From contig CAZJYI010000010.1 of NCBI GenBank assembly GCA_964550025.1, positions 61,865-125,864 of the forward strand: DNA of 64,000 nucleotides. The letters are read 5' to 3'. The stretch's first letter is position 1; the number at the start of each line of letters is the position of its first letter. Positions 52,569-61,407 of the stretch are shown here, piece by piece. The notes under the pieces are model-generated. The model saw only the letters and a program-made list of their open reading frames with translations, was not told the DNA's origin and did no database searches. Origin of the DNA: CAZJYI01 sp964550025. GTDB taxonomy: Bacteria > Verrucomicrobiota > Kiritimatiellia > UBA8416 > CAYOBW01. The position numbers were made by a program, and so were the translations under genes.

Positions 52569-54074
52569 CTACGCCAGTAGTGCGGCCTCGAGGCGCTCCA
52601 GTGTCGGTCGTGCCCCCGGCGACGGCGCCAGCATGGCCTGCATGGTTCTTGCCGCAACGGCCGAAACACGCCGCCGGACGACTTCCGCCGATTCGAGGCG
52701 GTTCCTCGCCTGGTTGGCGCACACCTCCGATATGGTCTTGCCGCGAAACGGCGGCCCGCCTGTAACCGTTTCCCAGCAGATCACCCCCACCGAGAACGCG
52801 TCTGACTGCTGGTCGGCTGCGATCATACCCCGTTGCCACATCTCGGGCGCGGTGTAGCGGATCTTGCCCATCTGCTGTCCGGGCGGCGTCAGGTTGTGGA
52901 AGAAATCGTCGCGTGAGAAGATGTTCTTGCCGAACTTGGCGCCGCCGAAGTCGATGATCTTCGTCAGGCACACGCCGTCGATGCGCAGCATGACGTTTTC
53001 GGGGCTGAGGTCCCTGTGGATCACGCCGCGCGAGTGGACCAGGCGCGTGGCGCGGATGACGGACACCATGATGGGAATGGTGGCCGCCCGGACGGCGTCG
53101 CCGTGGCGCGCAAGCATGCGGCGCAGAGACATCATGCCGTTGAGGTACTCCATTGCGAACCACGGGCGCGGGGCGGTCGGCCGGCTCTTGGTGTACACGA
53201 ACGGCACGACACCCGTGCTGCGGAGGTGGTCCATGATCATGGGCTCGTCCAGAAAGCGTGCCCGCAGATCGCCATCGTCATCCTCGCAGAACTGCTCGTG
53301 CAGGACCTTGATGGCCATGTAGGCCGAGAGCCTGGCATCCTGGACCAGGAACACGTTGGCGATTCCCCCCTGGCCGATGCGGGCCCGCGGCGCCCAGTGG
53401 GGATAGTCGGCGCGGAGCCGTTGCGGCCACCCCGGAACCTGGGACGGCGTCCGAATGGTGTGTGACGACGGCAGGATCAGGGAGTCCTCCGTGATCAGGT
53501 TCACGTAGCGCGAACGCTTGTACACCCACACGAGGAGCAGGACCACGCACAGGAAGACCAGCAGCAACACCATGGCGGCCAGGGCGTACTCGACGGCGCG
53601 GGACTGGCCGCCTGCACCGGGGGAGGGTTGCGCGGGCGTGGGGGGGGTGGGCGGCTGGGGTGGGGGAACGGTGAGGACTTCTCGCGGCGTTGTCGGTCGA
53701 ACGACCGCCGGCTCGTCGCGGTCCTCCTTGTTCTCGTCCCGGAACAGGAACTCGACCTCGTTGCCCGTGTCTCCCCGCAGAAAGACGGCCGACGGCCCGC
53801 TGCCCTCGCGCCCTGTCGGGTCGACCATGCGCAGTGTGTGGCGCTTGCCGTCCTCCAGGTCGGCAATGCAGTACCAGCGCTTGCGGCCGGGCTCCCACGA
53901 CGCTGTCTTACCCCTGTTGATGCCATTGACGTAGACGTTGGCGTTCTTCACGTCGCTGTAGAAGACCAGGTCGGACGCGGACACGAGTGGCACGGCTAGC
54001 AGGCACAGCAGGAGCGCGACAACCGGGGCCGTGCTCCCGGTTGTTTCCTGTCTGTGGCCTTGCCTGTTCGCCAT
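52569..54074 (-). CDS. transmembrane Ser/Thr kinase with periplasmic N-terminus
   Basis: A 501-residue protein. A signal peptide (VVALLLCLLAVPLVSASD) and a small periplasmic PEGA-like domain (NANVYVNGINRGKTASW) lead to a Pro-rich linker, one TM segment at about 165-185 and a cytoplasmic kinase at about 225-490. Motifs are complete: IGQGGIANVFLV, Lys in YMAIKVL, HRDLSPENVML, DFGGAK and SDAFSVGVICWE. The topology is inverted relative to PASTA kinases, with the sensor N-terminal. It lies 18 bases after the second kinase gene and resembles it, so the two probably arose by duplication and may phosphorylate the FHA protein of the cluster. Confidence 0.9.
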   Translation of the reverse strand: MANRQGHRQETTGSTAPVVALLLCLLAVPLVSASDLVFYSDVKNANVYVNGINRGKTASWEPGRKRWYCIADLEDGKRHTLRMVDPTGREGSGPSAVFLRGDTGNEVEFLFRDENKEDRDEPAVVRPTTPREVLTVPPPQPPTPPTPAQPSPGAGGQSRAVEYALAAMVLLLVFLCVVLLLVWVYKRSRYVNLITEDSLILPSSHTIRTPSQVPGWPQRLRADYPHWAPRARIGQGGIANVFLVQDARLSAYMAIKVLHEQFCEDDDGDLRARFLDEPMIMDHLRSTGVVPFVYTKSRPTAPRPWFAMEYLNGMMSLRRMLARHGDAVRAATIPIMVSVIRATRLVHSRGVIHRDLSPENVMLRIDGVCLTKIIDFGGAKFGKNIFSRDDFFHNLTPPGQQMGKIRYTAPEMWQRGMIAADQQSDAFSVGVICWETVTGGPPFRGKTISEVCANQARNRLESAEVVRRRVSAVAARTMQAMLAPSPGARPTLERLEAALLA

Positions 54075-54092
54075 GTCCCCTTCTTCCCTCTT

Positions 54093-55568
54093 CTACCGCC
54101 GATCTTCCAGTACCCGGAAAAGGCCCCGCAAGTCGCCCAGCGTCGGACGCTCGTCCGGGTCCACGCTCAGTGCGGCGCAAATACCTTGTGCAACATCCTC
54201 CGGAAGTCCCGCCGACACGAGGACGGACGGGTCGCGAGTACCGTGCAGGTGACGGTTGCGAATGTCGTCCACCGACCCGCCCGCAAACGGGGGGCGTCCC
54301 ACGAACATCTCCCAGATCATGGCCGCGACCGAATACGTATCCGACTTCTCGTCCGCGGCATCGAAGTCCTTCCATTGCTCGGGGGACGTGTAGTTGATCT
54401 TGCCGATGACTTCGCTGGGGCCGTCGTTCTGCTCTTCTGCCTCTTTGAGGAACTCGTCGCGAGAGAGGCTCTTGCGGCGGGTCTTGGCGGAATCGAAGTC
54501 GAGGACGCGGACCTTCATGGTCTTGTTGAACCCGTACAGCACGTTTTCCGGGCTCAGGTCCCTGTGGATGACACCGGCGCGGTGGACCTTGCCGACGCTC
54601 GCGCAGAGCTCCTGCATGACGGGAACGGCCCAGTCGCGGGACAGGCTCTTGAAATCCCTTCCGCCGATCATGTCGCGCAGCCGGTACATTCCCCCGAGGT
54701 ACTCCATCGCGAACCACGGCCGGGGGAATTGGGCCTGGCTGCGCTCCATGACCGCGGGCGTGACGCCCGTTCGGGACAGGATGCGCAGGACGGACGCTTC
54801 CGCCAGAAAGCGCGAACGCAGTCTCGAGTCCTCCGCCAGGTGCTCATGCAGGATCTTCACGGCGACCTGCCGCTTCTTGCGGTCTTCGACCAGGAACACG
54901 TTGGCGATGCCGCCGCTGCCTATCTTGGATATGGGGTTCAGCGTATGGCATTCGCGCCACATCACGTAGGGCCAGCCCTGCGATATGATGGTGGGCACGT
55001 GCGCCGGCGGATGCTTGCGCTGGTAGCGCCGGCGGGCGCGCCGGACAACGGGGACCACGATCATCGCCGCGAGAACGGCGGTCAGAACGGCCGTGGCGGT
55101 GATGATGTAGTACGGGGGAAGCCGGCTCAGCCAGGCTATGAACCCCGCGTAGGGTCCCGTCGGCGGCTCGGCGCCTCCGGTCGCGACGACGGGTACGTCG
55201 AACAGGTACTCCGCGACCTGCACAGGCTGGTCCTTCATGGCCAGGAGAAGCCCCGGGCCGCTCGCCTGCTCCTCGCCCCGTCGCACGGCGACCGTGTGCG
55301 GCTTGTGATCCCCGAGGGAGAGTATGCGGCACCAACGTCCCGTGTTGGAGTCGCCCAGCAACTCCCCGGCCGGTTCGACTGCCGTCGCCGCGTACTGTCC
55401 ATCGACCCGGATTTCTGCGTTCGAACGGTCCGTCACGATGATGATCTGCGTGCCCCAGTCCTGCGCGAGGGATGCCGCCGCGCAGAGGCATAGAGCACAC
55501 ACCACCACCAACCGTACTCCAAGCGGCCGGGCCGCCCCGCGATCTCTGACTGTCCGCGATACCAACAT
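54093..55568 (-). CDS. transmembrane Ser/Thr kinase, DFG replaced by DFD
   Basis: A 491-residue protein with the same plan as its neighbour: signal peptide (VRLVVVCALCLCAAASLAQ), periplasmic PEGA-like domain (NAEIRVDGQYAATAVEP), TM at about 150-172, and kinase at about 210-485. It has IGSGGIANVFLV, Lys in VAVKIL, HRDLSPENVLY, GKINYTSPEQWKDFD and SDTYSVAAMIWE. The metal-binding DFG is DFD (VLDFDSAK), an unusual change of Gly that keeps the Asp. The kinase may be active with altered regulation. The ribosome binding site (GGGAG) is 14 bases from the ATG. A 176-base gap with heptamer repeats separates it from the phosphatase gene. Confidence 0.9.
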   Translation of the reverse strand: MLVSRTVRDRGAARPLGVRLVVVCALCLCAAASLAQDWGTQIIIVTDRSNAEIRVDGQYAATAVEPAGELLGDSNTGRWCRILSLGDHKPHTVAVRRGEEQASGPGLLLAMKDQPVQVAEYLFDVPVVATGGAEPPTGPYAGFIAWLSRLPPYYIITATAVLTAVLAAMIVVPVVRRARRRYQRKHPPAHVPTIISQGWPYVMWRECHTLNPISKIGSGGIANVFLVEDRKKRQVAVKILHEHLAEDSRLRSRFLAEASVLRILSRTGVTPAVMERSQAQFPRPWFAMEYLGGMYRLRDMIGGRDFKSLSRDWAVPVMQELCASVGKVHRAGVIHRDLSPENVLYGFNKTMKVRVLDFDSAKTRRKSLSRDEFLKEAEEQNDGPSEVIGKINYTSPEQWKDFDAADEKSDTYSVAAMIWEMFVGRPPFAGGSVDDIRNRHLHGTRDPSVLVSAGLPEDVAQGICAALSVDPDERPTLGDLRGLFRVLEDRR

Positions 55569-55610
55569 GACTGACCAGCTACTCCCAAGGCGGCCCTGGC
55601 CGCAACCGAA

Positions 55611-55680
55611 GTGATCAGTTATCAGTCATCAGTGATCAGTCCCCCACTGATTACTGATCACTGGTCACTGATTACTCACG
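55611..55680. repeat. ten heptamer units forming an inverted array
   Basis: GTGATCA, GTTATCA, GTCATCA, GTGATCA, GTCCCCC, then ACTGATT, ACTGATC, ACTGGTC, ACTGATT, ACTCACG. The period is exactly 7 bp. The two halves are imperfect inverted copies around a C-run, so the transcript could fold. It sits between the phosphatase and kinase genes. Confidence 0.85.
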
Positions 55681-55744
55681 TTCATCCTCAACAGTTCACC
55701 TCTCATCTTCCGCGCAAAGCGCGCAGAAGTACTGACATCAGACT

Positions 55745-56818
55745 CTAATTCCCTCGGTCCGGCAGGAGAACGTCGTCTTGCTCCCGGATGTTCCGCAGGG
55801 CGTCGCTCCCTGCAGTGGACGTGCCGTTCGTAGCGGGCTGCACTTCGTTTGCGCCGGCCGTTTCCCCGGTGGGGGTGAGGGTCACCGGCCGCGGTTCAAC
55901 CGGCGGCTCGCCGCCTGCTCCCTTTCTCCAAAACAGGTACGTCACGACCGACAGCACCACGGCCACGACGACCAGCACGGCGGCCAGCGCGAAGAGGCGG
56001 CCTCTCGATACCCCGCGACGCCTGCGGCGCGGCAAGGCGGCCGGCGTGGTCGTGCGCGACGCGTTGGGGAATGCCGGCTTCCTGCCCCGCGTTGCCGGTT
56101 CTCCGATCTGCATCAGGGCCACCGTGGAGTTGTCCCGCGAACCGGCGGCCAGCGACCATTCCACGAGATCGTGCGCCAGCTCGTCAAGCGTACCGTCCGC
56201 GCGGGCGAACTGCGCGATCGTGGCGGAAGGCACTTTCTCGTGCATCCCGTCGCTGCTGACGATGATCCGGCACGGCTCACGCAGGTCAATGGGGTTGTCA
56301 ACGATATCCAGCTCGATCTCACTCAGCCCGAAACAGCGTTCCAGGGATCGGCGCTGTGGCCCGTCCATGAGGTCCTCGTCGATACCCCAGCCCGAATTGT
56401 GGGGGCGGGTGAGCAGCCGGCAGCGTTCGCCGCTGACGGCTTGAATGGCCGAGTCGCCGATGTGCAGGAGGAGCGATGTGCTGCCGCACAGCAGGAAGGC
56501 GGACAACGTCGTGCCTACCAGGGAATCCTCGGTCTCCGCAAGGCCCTGCACCTTGCTGTTGGTCTCAACCGCCCACGTCGGGAGCAACGCCCTGAGTGCC
56601 GCCGCCTCCCCGACCTTCTGGTGCCGCAGGAAGCGACAGAGCTCTTCGATTACCAAGGCTGACGCTTCTTCCCCGCACTCGCCTCCGCCCACGCCGTCGG
56701 CCACGGCCACCACATGAACGCGCTGTCCCGAGCGCGCCGTCAGAACCCCCGCAAAGGCGCTGTCCTCGTTGTTGCCGCGCCTCCCCTTTGACGTATGTTG
56801 AGCCGTGACGACTCTCAT
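55745..56818 (-). CDS. PP2C-type Ser/Thr phosphatase with C-terminal TM
   Basis: A 357-residue protein. The phosphatase domain (about 1-245) has the PP2C metal motifs: RRGNNEDSAF, VAVADGVGGG, IIVSSDGMHE and SRDNSTVA. A basic stretch (ALPRRRRRGVSRG) leads to one TM segment (ALAAVLVVVAVVLSVVTYLF), then a short periplasmic tail. So the catalytic part is cytoplasmic, as needed to reverse the kinases. I chose the ATG at 56818; a GTG three codons upstream is possible. It is encoded between the FHA and kinase genes. Confidence 0.92.
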   Translation of the reverse strand: MRVVTAQHTSKGRRGNNEDSAFAGVLTARSGQRVHVVAVADGVGGGECGEEASALVIEELCRFLRHQKVGEAAALRALLPTWAVETNSKVQGLAETEDSLVGTTLSAFLLCGSTSLLLHIGDSAIQAVSGERCRLLTRPHNSGWGIDEDLMDGPQRRSLERCFGLSEIELDIVDNPIDLREPCRIIVSSDGMHEKVPSATIAQFARADGTLDELAHDLVEWSLAAGSRDNSTVALMQIGEPATRGRKPAFPNASRTTTPAALPRRRRRGVSRGRLFALAAVLVVVAVVLSVVTYLFWRKGAGGEPPVEPRPVTLTPTGETAGANEVQPATNGTSTAGSDALRNIREQDDVLLPDRGN

Positions 56819-56929
56819 GGGGCACACCCCTGTTTCCGTCGACCGACGCGCGACGGTTCGGGCAAAGGCAACCGGACCCGGCGGTGTGGCGCCGCCGGGC
56901 CCGGTCGGTCATCAGCATTACGACGTCGC

Positions 56930-58072
56930 TCAGCCGCGCTGGACGGTCTTAAAGGTGAATTTCCAGTCCGGCTCCAGCTCCACGGTGTCCCCATTCCTGA
57001 GGGGCGAGGAGTCCTTGAACGACAGCTTGCTCCCGTTTACCCAGATCGTCGTTCCCGACGACGCGATGTTCTCGATCGAAAACTCGTCGTTGTTTACCTC
57101 GTACGAAATGCGGCACTGCTGGCGGCTCAGGCTGCGCTTCTCCTCGTCGGAACGCCCGGCCATGTCCAGCGCGATGAAGTGTCCCTGCTTGGGCGGGTTC
57201 GAGTGGTCGCGCCCAATGATCGAGGACGGCCGCGAGAGGTTGATGGTCGTGCCGGGGCGTCCTCCCGTGACGATTTCCAGCATCCCGGGTGCCCGGACCA
57301 GGGTCTTCTCCGTGTCCTCCTCGACGCGCCCGTCGCGACGGACGATGGTCTTCTCCGCGTCATCGACCGCGGCGGCGGGAGCGGCGGCAAGTCCGCCTCC
57401 CGCATCGAGCGGCGGGGCCGGCATGGGCTCGGTGACGATGGGCGCGGGCGCCCGCGACGGCCGGCTCAATACAATGGCCAGAATGATGATCACTGCGATG
57501 ACAAGGATGACGACCACGCCGATGGCGACGTAGATCCAGACGGAGCGGTTGGCCTCTGCCGGCGGGGGCGGCGGGGGGGTGTCCGGCCCCGGTGGTGGTG
57601 GAGTGGGAGGCGTTGGGCCGACCGTTCCGCCCTCGAAGTGCTTGGTGGCCAGGGCGTCGATGGCGCCGACGATGCCGCCCTGGATCAGCCTGGTGACCTC
57701 CGCGCGGTCCGTGTTCGCCCGTCGTGACTCGACGATGTAGAACTGCCCGGCGTCGTCGCAGGCAAAGATGCCCCGCACGATAATGGACTCCGGCGGCAGC
57801 GGCCGGTCGGCCGTGAACACCACGGGAATACACTGTCCCTGGTAGCCCTGCAGCATGTACTTGTCCGCGTAGATCGGGTTCTTCATGTCCACGGTGCCGA
57901 CATAGCCGATCAACTGGACACGCTGGTCGAGCTTGATGCCTCCCGCGGCGATAAGATCGCGGACGGAGATACTCTCCCATTTTCCCACGCTCTGCGCCAC
58001 GGCCGAACCGGCGGAGACGGTCAATATCGCCAGCATGGCGATCGTGACGGCTTTAACAGTACCTGTTTTCAT
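56930..58072 (-). CDS. transmembrane FHA-domain protein
   Basis: A 380-residue protein. A signal peptide (AMLAILTVSAGSAVAQ), an OB-like periplasmic domain at about 27-130 (GYVGTVDMKNPIYADKYML) and a Pro-rich linker precede one TM segment (about 180-205). The cytoplasmic part has two EKT(I/L)VR sequences, likely phosphothreonine sites, and a C-terminal FHA domain (about 265-375) with SIIGRDHSN, SLSRQQCRIS and WVNGSKL. The usual SRxH His is Cys here. FHA domains bind phosphothreonine, so it can bind itself or the kinases. GGAGG lies 10 bases before the ATG. It follows the large secreted protein gene with a 157-base gap of heptamer repeats. Confidence 0.9.
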   Translation of the reverse strand: MKTGTVKAVTIAMLAILTVSAGSAVAQSVGKWESISVRDLIAAGGIKLDQRVQLIGYVGTVDMKNPIYADKYMLQGYQGQCIPVVFTADRPLPPESIIVRGIFACDDAGQFYIVESRRANTDRAEVTRLIQGGIVGAIDALATKHFEGGTVGPTPPTPPPPGPDTPPPPPPAEANRSVWIYVAIGVVVILVIAVIIILAIVLSRPSRAPAPIVTEPMPAPPLDAGGGLAAAPAAAVDDAEKTIVRRDGRVEEDTEKTLVRAPGMLEIVTGGRPGTTINLSRPSSIIGRDHSNPPKQGHFIALDMAGRSDEEKRSLSRQQCRISYEVNNDEFSIENIASSGTTIWVNGSKLSFKDSSPLRNGDTVELEPDWKFTFKTVQRG

Positions 58073-58152
58073 CTCTCGGGATCCTCCTTCCTTCACAAGC
58101 CGTGACTCTGGTCACAGGCCAAAACAACCATCAACCCACTGCCCACGGTCAA

Positions 58153-58222
58153 CCGATCACCAATAACCGATCACTGATAACTGACCACTGATCACTGATC
58201 ACTGATAACTGATAACTGATAA
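58153..58222. repeat. ten heptamer tandem units
   Basis: CCGATCA, CCAATAA, CCGATCA, CTGATAA, CTGACCA, CTGATCA, CTGATCA and three CTGATAA, period exactly 7 bp without interruption. It lies directly after the stop of the gene at 58230 and before the FHA gene, within the signalling cluster. Confidence 0.9.
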
Positions 58223-58229
58223 CTTCCCC

Positions 58230-61130
58230 CTACCGTGGCAGTCCTTTCACGCCAATCCGCAGGTTTCCGACTACCCCCCGCACGCCGACGCGGCGGATGG
58301 GGATCCCTATCTCCAGATACGGTTCTTCCCAGATGCCGTAGGAAGCCACGGCTAGGTTGCGGCGCGGCTTGTCCTTGATGGCGTCATCCAGGTCGGCCGG
58401 CACCACGATGGAATCGGTGAGAACAAGAGCGCCGTTCTCGATCCCTATCGCGTTGAACATCAGGTAACCGCGCACACCCTCCGGAATCTGTGCGTGGAAG
58501 GCTCCCAGAAAGGCGCGTCCCCCGTCGTCCAGGATGACCTCGACGCCCTTCTCCTTGATGACTTCGGCCAGTAGCTGGGCGGCGCAGTTGGCAGCCAGTT
58601 CGGCGTCACGGACGTCCAGGATGTTGAGCGACGTGTTGAACGTCGAACCCCGGTTCAACGGTACGCGCATTTCGCTCTGCACCGCCGGCTCGATCTGGTC
58701 GGCCACGCAAAGACGCCCGATACGGCCGTCCCCCAGATCGAAAAGCAGCACGCCGACGCGTTTGCGTTCCTGGGCGCCGAGGAACAGCGCTGTTCCGGCT
58801 CCCGCATCCCCGAAAAGCCGTTTCAGGAAAGCGGCCGAAAGGCGCACGTTATACCCGAACTCCTCCACTTCGGGCGGAAAGGTCTCGAGCTCGGGTTCCC
58901 CGAACAGGCTGACGGCGGCGTTGTTGTAGAGGTTGGCCTGGCGGTTGTTGAATTCCTTGGTTGCCCGGCCGAAAAGCCCCGTGAGAACTTTGGGCGTGAC
59001 GCCGTTCCTGGTCGCAAAATCGCAGACGGACCGAATGGGCTTGATCAGCACGATGGCCCGGCTCAATGCCACGTATTCGGGTGGAATGGAACTCGTCTCC
59101 ATCGCCTTCTTCCGCTCTGCATCGCGAACAACGATGGCCTTGTCGTAGTGTCGCGCAAGCTGCCACACGCGGCGATAGTAGCCCCGTTCCTCGGGTTCGC
59201 CCTCGCGTGGTTCCAGGAGCGCATCGATCAGTGCCCAGCGCGCGACGAGTGCGGCGCGCGACGTGAACAGGTAACGGTCCTTTCCCGGCGCGAACAACCA
59301 CGTGCTCACGCGGTCGCGCAGATCGGCGTCGTTGAACTTGTTCGGTAGCAGCCCGTGCAGCTCGTTGATCTCCGCCGCGACCTCGGGGTCGCTCTTCCGC
59401 TTGAGCGCGTCGTTCAGCAGGTACTCGCAGATCTCCGCCGCCTTGTGTGCCGCCGTGGCGTAGGTGCCGGCACGCTTGGTCAGGTCACGCCATGCCAGCA
59501 ACTCGCGCTTGCCCTTCTCGCCCGCTCCCTCCTTGACGGATTTCCAGCCGAGGTCCCAATGCAGGGCGTGGCGCCCGGCCTCGTTCAGCTTACCCAGTTC
59601 CGCTACTTCCCGGACGTAGGCGGGATGGTCGTCGGCCGCGAACGCCGTGACAGCCAGTATCTCCGCGGCCTTGATGGCACGGTCCTTCTGTTCGCCGTAG
59701 CGTTCCGAATCCCGGACCATCCGGCGCCACTCCAGCAGTTCCGTCTTGCAGCCGGCGACATCGTTGGCATCGGCGGCGTGCCACGCCGCCTCCCAGTGGA
59801 TGTTCTCTTCCTGCTGTCGCTTCATCTCCGGATCGATCAGTCCCGCGTGGCCAAGCGCCTTGAGCTGCGCCTGTGCCTCCTTGATGTGCCCGTCCCGCGC
59901 AAGTCGCATCACGGCGCGGCTCCACTCCTGTCGCAGCTTTGCCACGTACTGCTGTCCGCTGCCGGAAATGATCTTCTCCATGCTGTCCAGCGTGCCCTTG
60001 GCCTCCGCGAAGCGCCCGTTTCCGAGCTGCTCGTGGAACGTTTCGGACAGCGCCAGAACGGGCCCTTCGCGGTCGACGTCTCCCCGTGCGAACGACAGCC
60101 GTTCCTGGACGTTCTGACCCGTAATGCCGATATCGAAATACCCGGTTGACACGTGTTCGACGTTTCTCGTCTCGGCCGTGAGAATGAAGACGTTGGCGAA
60201 GTGCGCCGCCAGGCTCTGCCGCGCCGCGCCTGCCGCTTTTTCGTACAGCAGTGCACCGCCCTTGCCGCGCAACGCATCGTACTCCGTCAATGCGCCGTCA
60301 GTGGCGCTGCAGTATCCGCTGACCGTGTCGGCGGCCTTGGCGCTCACGGCCTCGGCGATATTGACAATAATGTTGCGTCCGACGAGAGCCCCGGGCGTGA
60401 CCTCCGCCGCCTTGCTTTCAACGGAGCCGCCGAACCAGAGAGCCGCAACGCAGACCGCCGGCATGCTCATCAGGTTGCGATCGTCGGCGACGGCCTTCGC
60501 GATGTCCGAGATTACGCCGGCCAGGTCTATCGAATACTCGCTGGCGTCACCGAACAGGGTCTTCATAACGCCCTTGGGACGATCCGCCTCGACTTTCTGC
60601 CCCAGCGCGGTCAGTGATGGCGAGAGGCCGCCGACGTTCGTGAGCGGCGTCAGCTTGCCCGCAAGAGGATCGTGGAAGTAGACGCGCAGCGCACCGCGCG
60701 GCACGTTCCCGAAGGACGCCGCCAGTTGTGCCGCGTAGCCCGCGTCGCCTGTCAGGCGCTTGGCGAGCGCCTTCTTCTTCCCCGCCGCCGTAACGATGAG
60801 GGTGACGATCGGTTTTCCGTACGGGTAGGATTCCGCCGCCAGTATCCTGGATACCGGCGTGGGCTTTATCAGTTCGGCGGCCCGGAAGGCGTTCTTCTTC
60901 GAGTCGAGCTCGGAGACGGTGAACGTGTTCACCGCAATTTCGGGTGAGACGCTGGTCAGAATATCGATCTTCGGCGAGCGCGTAGAATCGAACTGGCGAA
61001 CCAGGAGTGTGGCCGGGAATCCGGAGCGAACCGAGAGGAGAGCAACCGTGAGAACGAGACAAACCCGGTGTTTCGCCGGCCACCCCGTGGCCCTGCGTTC
61101 CCGCCCGAAAGCGTGAACAGTGAAGTGCAT
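58230..61130 (-). CDS. large secreted protein of the signalling cluster
   Basis: A 966-residue exported protein with signal peptide HRVCLVLTVALLSVRSGFPA. The first folded part begins LLVRQFDSTRSPKIDILTSV, a pattern that in related PVC proteins opens a beta-domain before a vWA domain. The following region (about 80-330) has alternating strands and helices, but no clear DxSxS metal site, so a degenerate vWA domain is possible only. Residues about 350-650 are helical with repeats (WEAAWHAADANDVAGCKTEL, LHWDLGWKSVKEGAGEKGK). The last 250 residues are beta-rich with no family I recognise. GGGGGAG lies 6 bases before the ATG at 61130. It is the first gene of the eight-gene cluster. Confidence 0.7.
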   Translation of the reverse strand: MHFTVHAFGRERRATGWPAKHRVCLVLTVALLSVRSGFPATLLVRQFDSTRSPKIDILTSVSPEIAVNTFTVSELDSKKNAFRAAELIKPTPVSRILAAESYPYGKPIVTLIVTAAGKKKALAKRLTGDAGYAAQLAASFGNVPRGALRVYFHDPLAGKLTPLTNVGGLSPSLTALGQKVEADRPKGVMKTLFGDASEYSIDLAGVISDIAKAVADDRNLMSMPAVCVAALWFGGSVESKAAEVTPGALVGRNIIVNIAEAVSAKAADTVSGYCSATDGALTEYDALRGKGGALLYEKAAGAARQSLAAHFANVFILTAETRNVEHVSTGYFDIGITGQNVQERLSFARGDVDREGPVLALSETFHEQLGNGRFAEAKGTLDSMEKIISGSGQQYVAKLRQEWSRAVMRLARDGHIKEAQAQLKALGHAGLIDPEMKRQQEENIHWEAAWHAADANDVAGCKTELLEWRRMVRDSERYGEQKDRAIKAAEILAVTAFAADDHPAYVREVAELGKLNEAGRHALHWDLGWKSVKEGAGEKGKRELLAWRDLTKRAGTYATAAHKAAEICEYLLNDALKRKSDPEVAAEINELHGLLPNKFNDADLRDRVSTWLFAPGKDRYLFTSRAALVARWALIDALLEPREGEPEERGYYRRVWQLARHYDKAIVVRDAERKKAMETSSIPPEYVALSRAIVLIKPIRSVCDFATRNGVTPKVLTGLFGRATKEFNNRQANLYNNAAVSLFGEPELETFPPEVEEFGYNVRLSAAFLKRLFGDAGAGTALFLGAQERKRVGVLLFDLGDGRIGRLCVADQIEPAVQSEMRVPLNRGSTFNTSLNILDVRDAELAANCAAQLLAEVIKEKGVEVILDDGGRAFLGAFHAQIPEGVRGYLMFNAIGIENGALVLTDSIVVPADLDDAIKDKPRRNLAVASYGIWEEPYLEIGIPIRRVGVRGVVGNLRIGVKGLPR

Positions 61131-61407
61131 AACGCTCCCCCCGTAGGTATATGGACAACCCGGCATCGGCCAGTCGCTCCCTCCCCAGCCGCTTCGCTTC
61201 TCCGCACAACCCACCGCGTATGGGGAGCCACTATCTCGCCGACCTGTTCATGTTCTACATGCAGGTCCCGGGGAACGTCAAGTGCTTAGAGTGTCGAGTG
61301 TTGCGTTGGAAGCGAACAGCGCGGAATGCTCTTCAAGTCGGTCTTCACTTGCCCCCCCGGTTTGTTGTATGGTCTCGAGGAGTGCAAACAATACGGGGTG
61401 CAGAACC

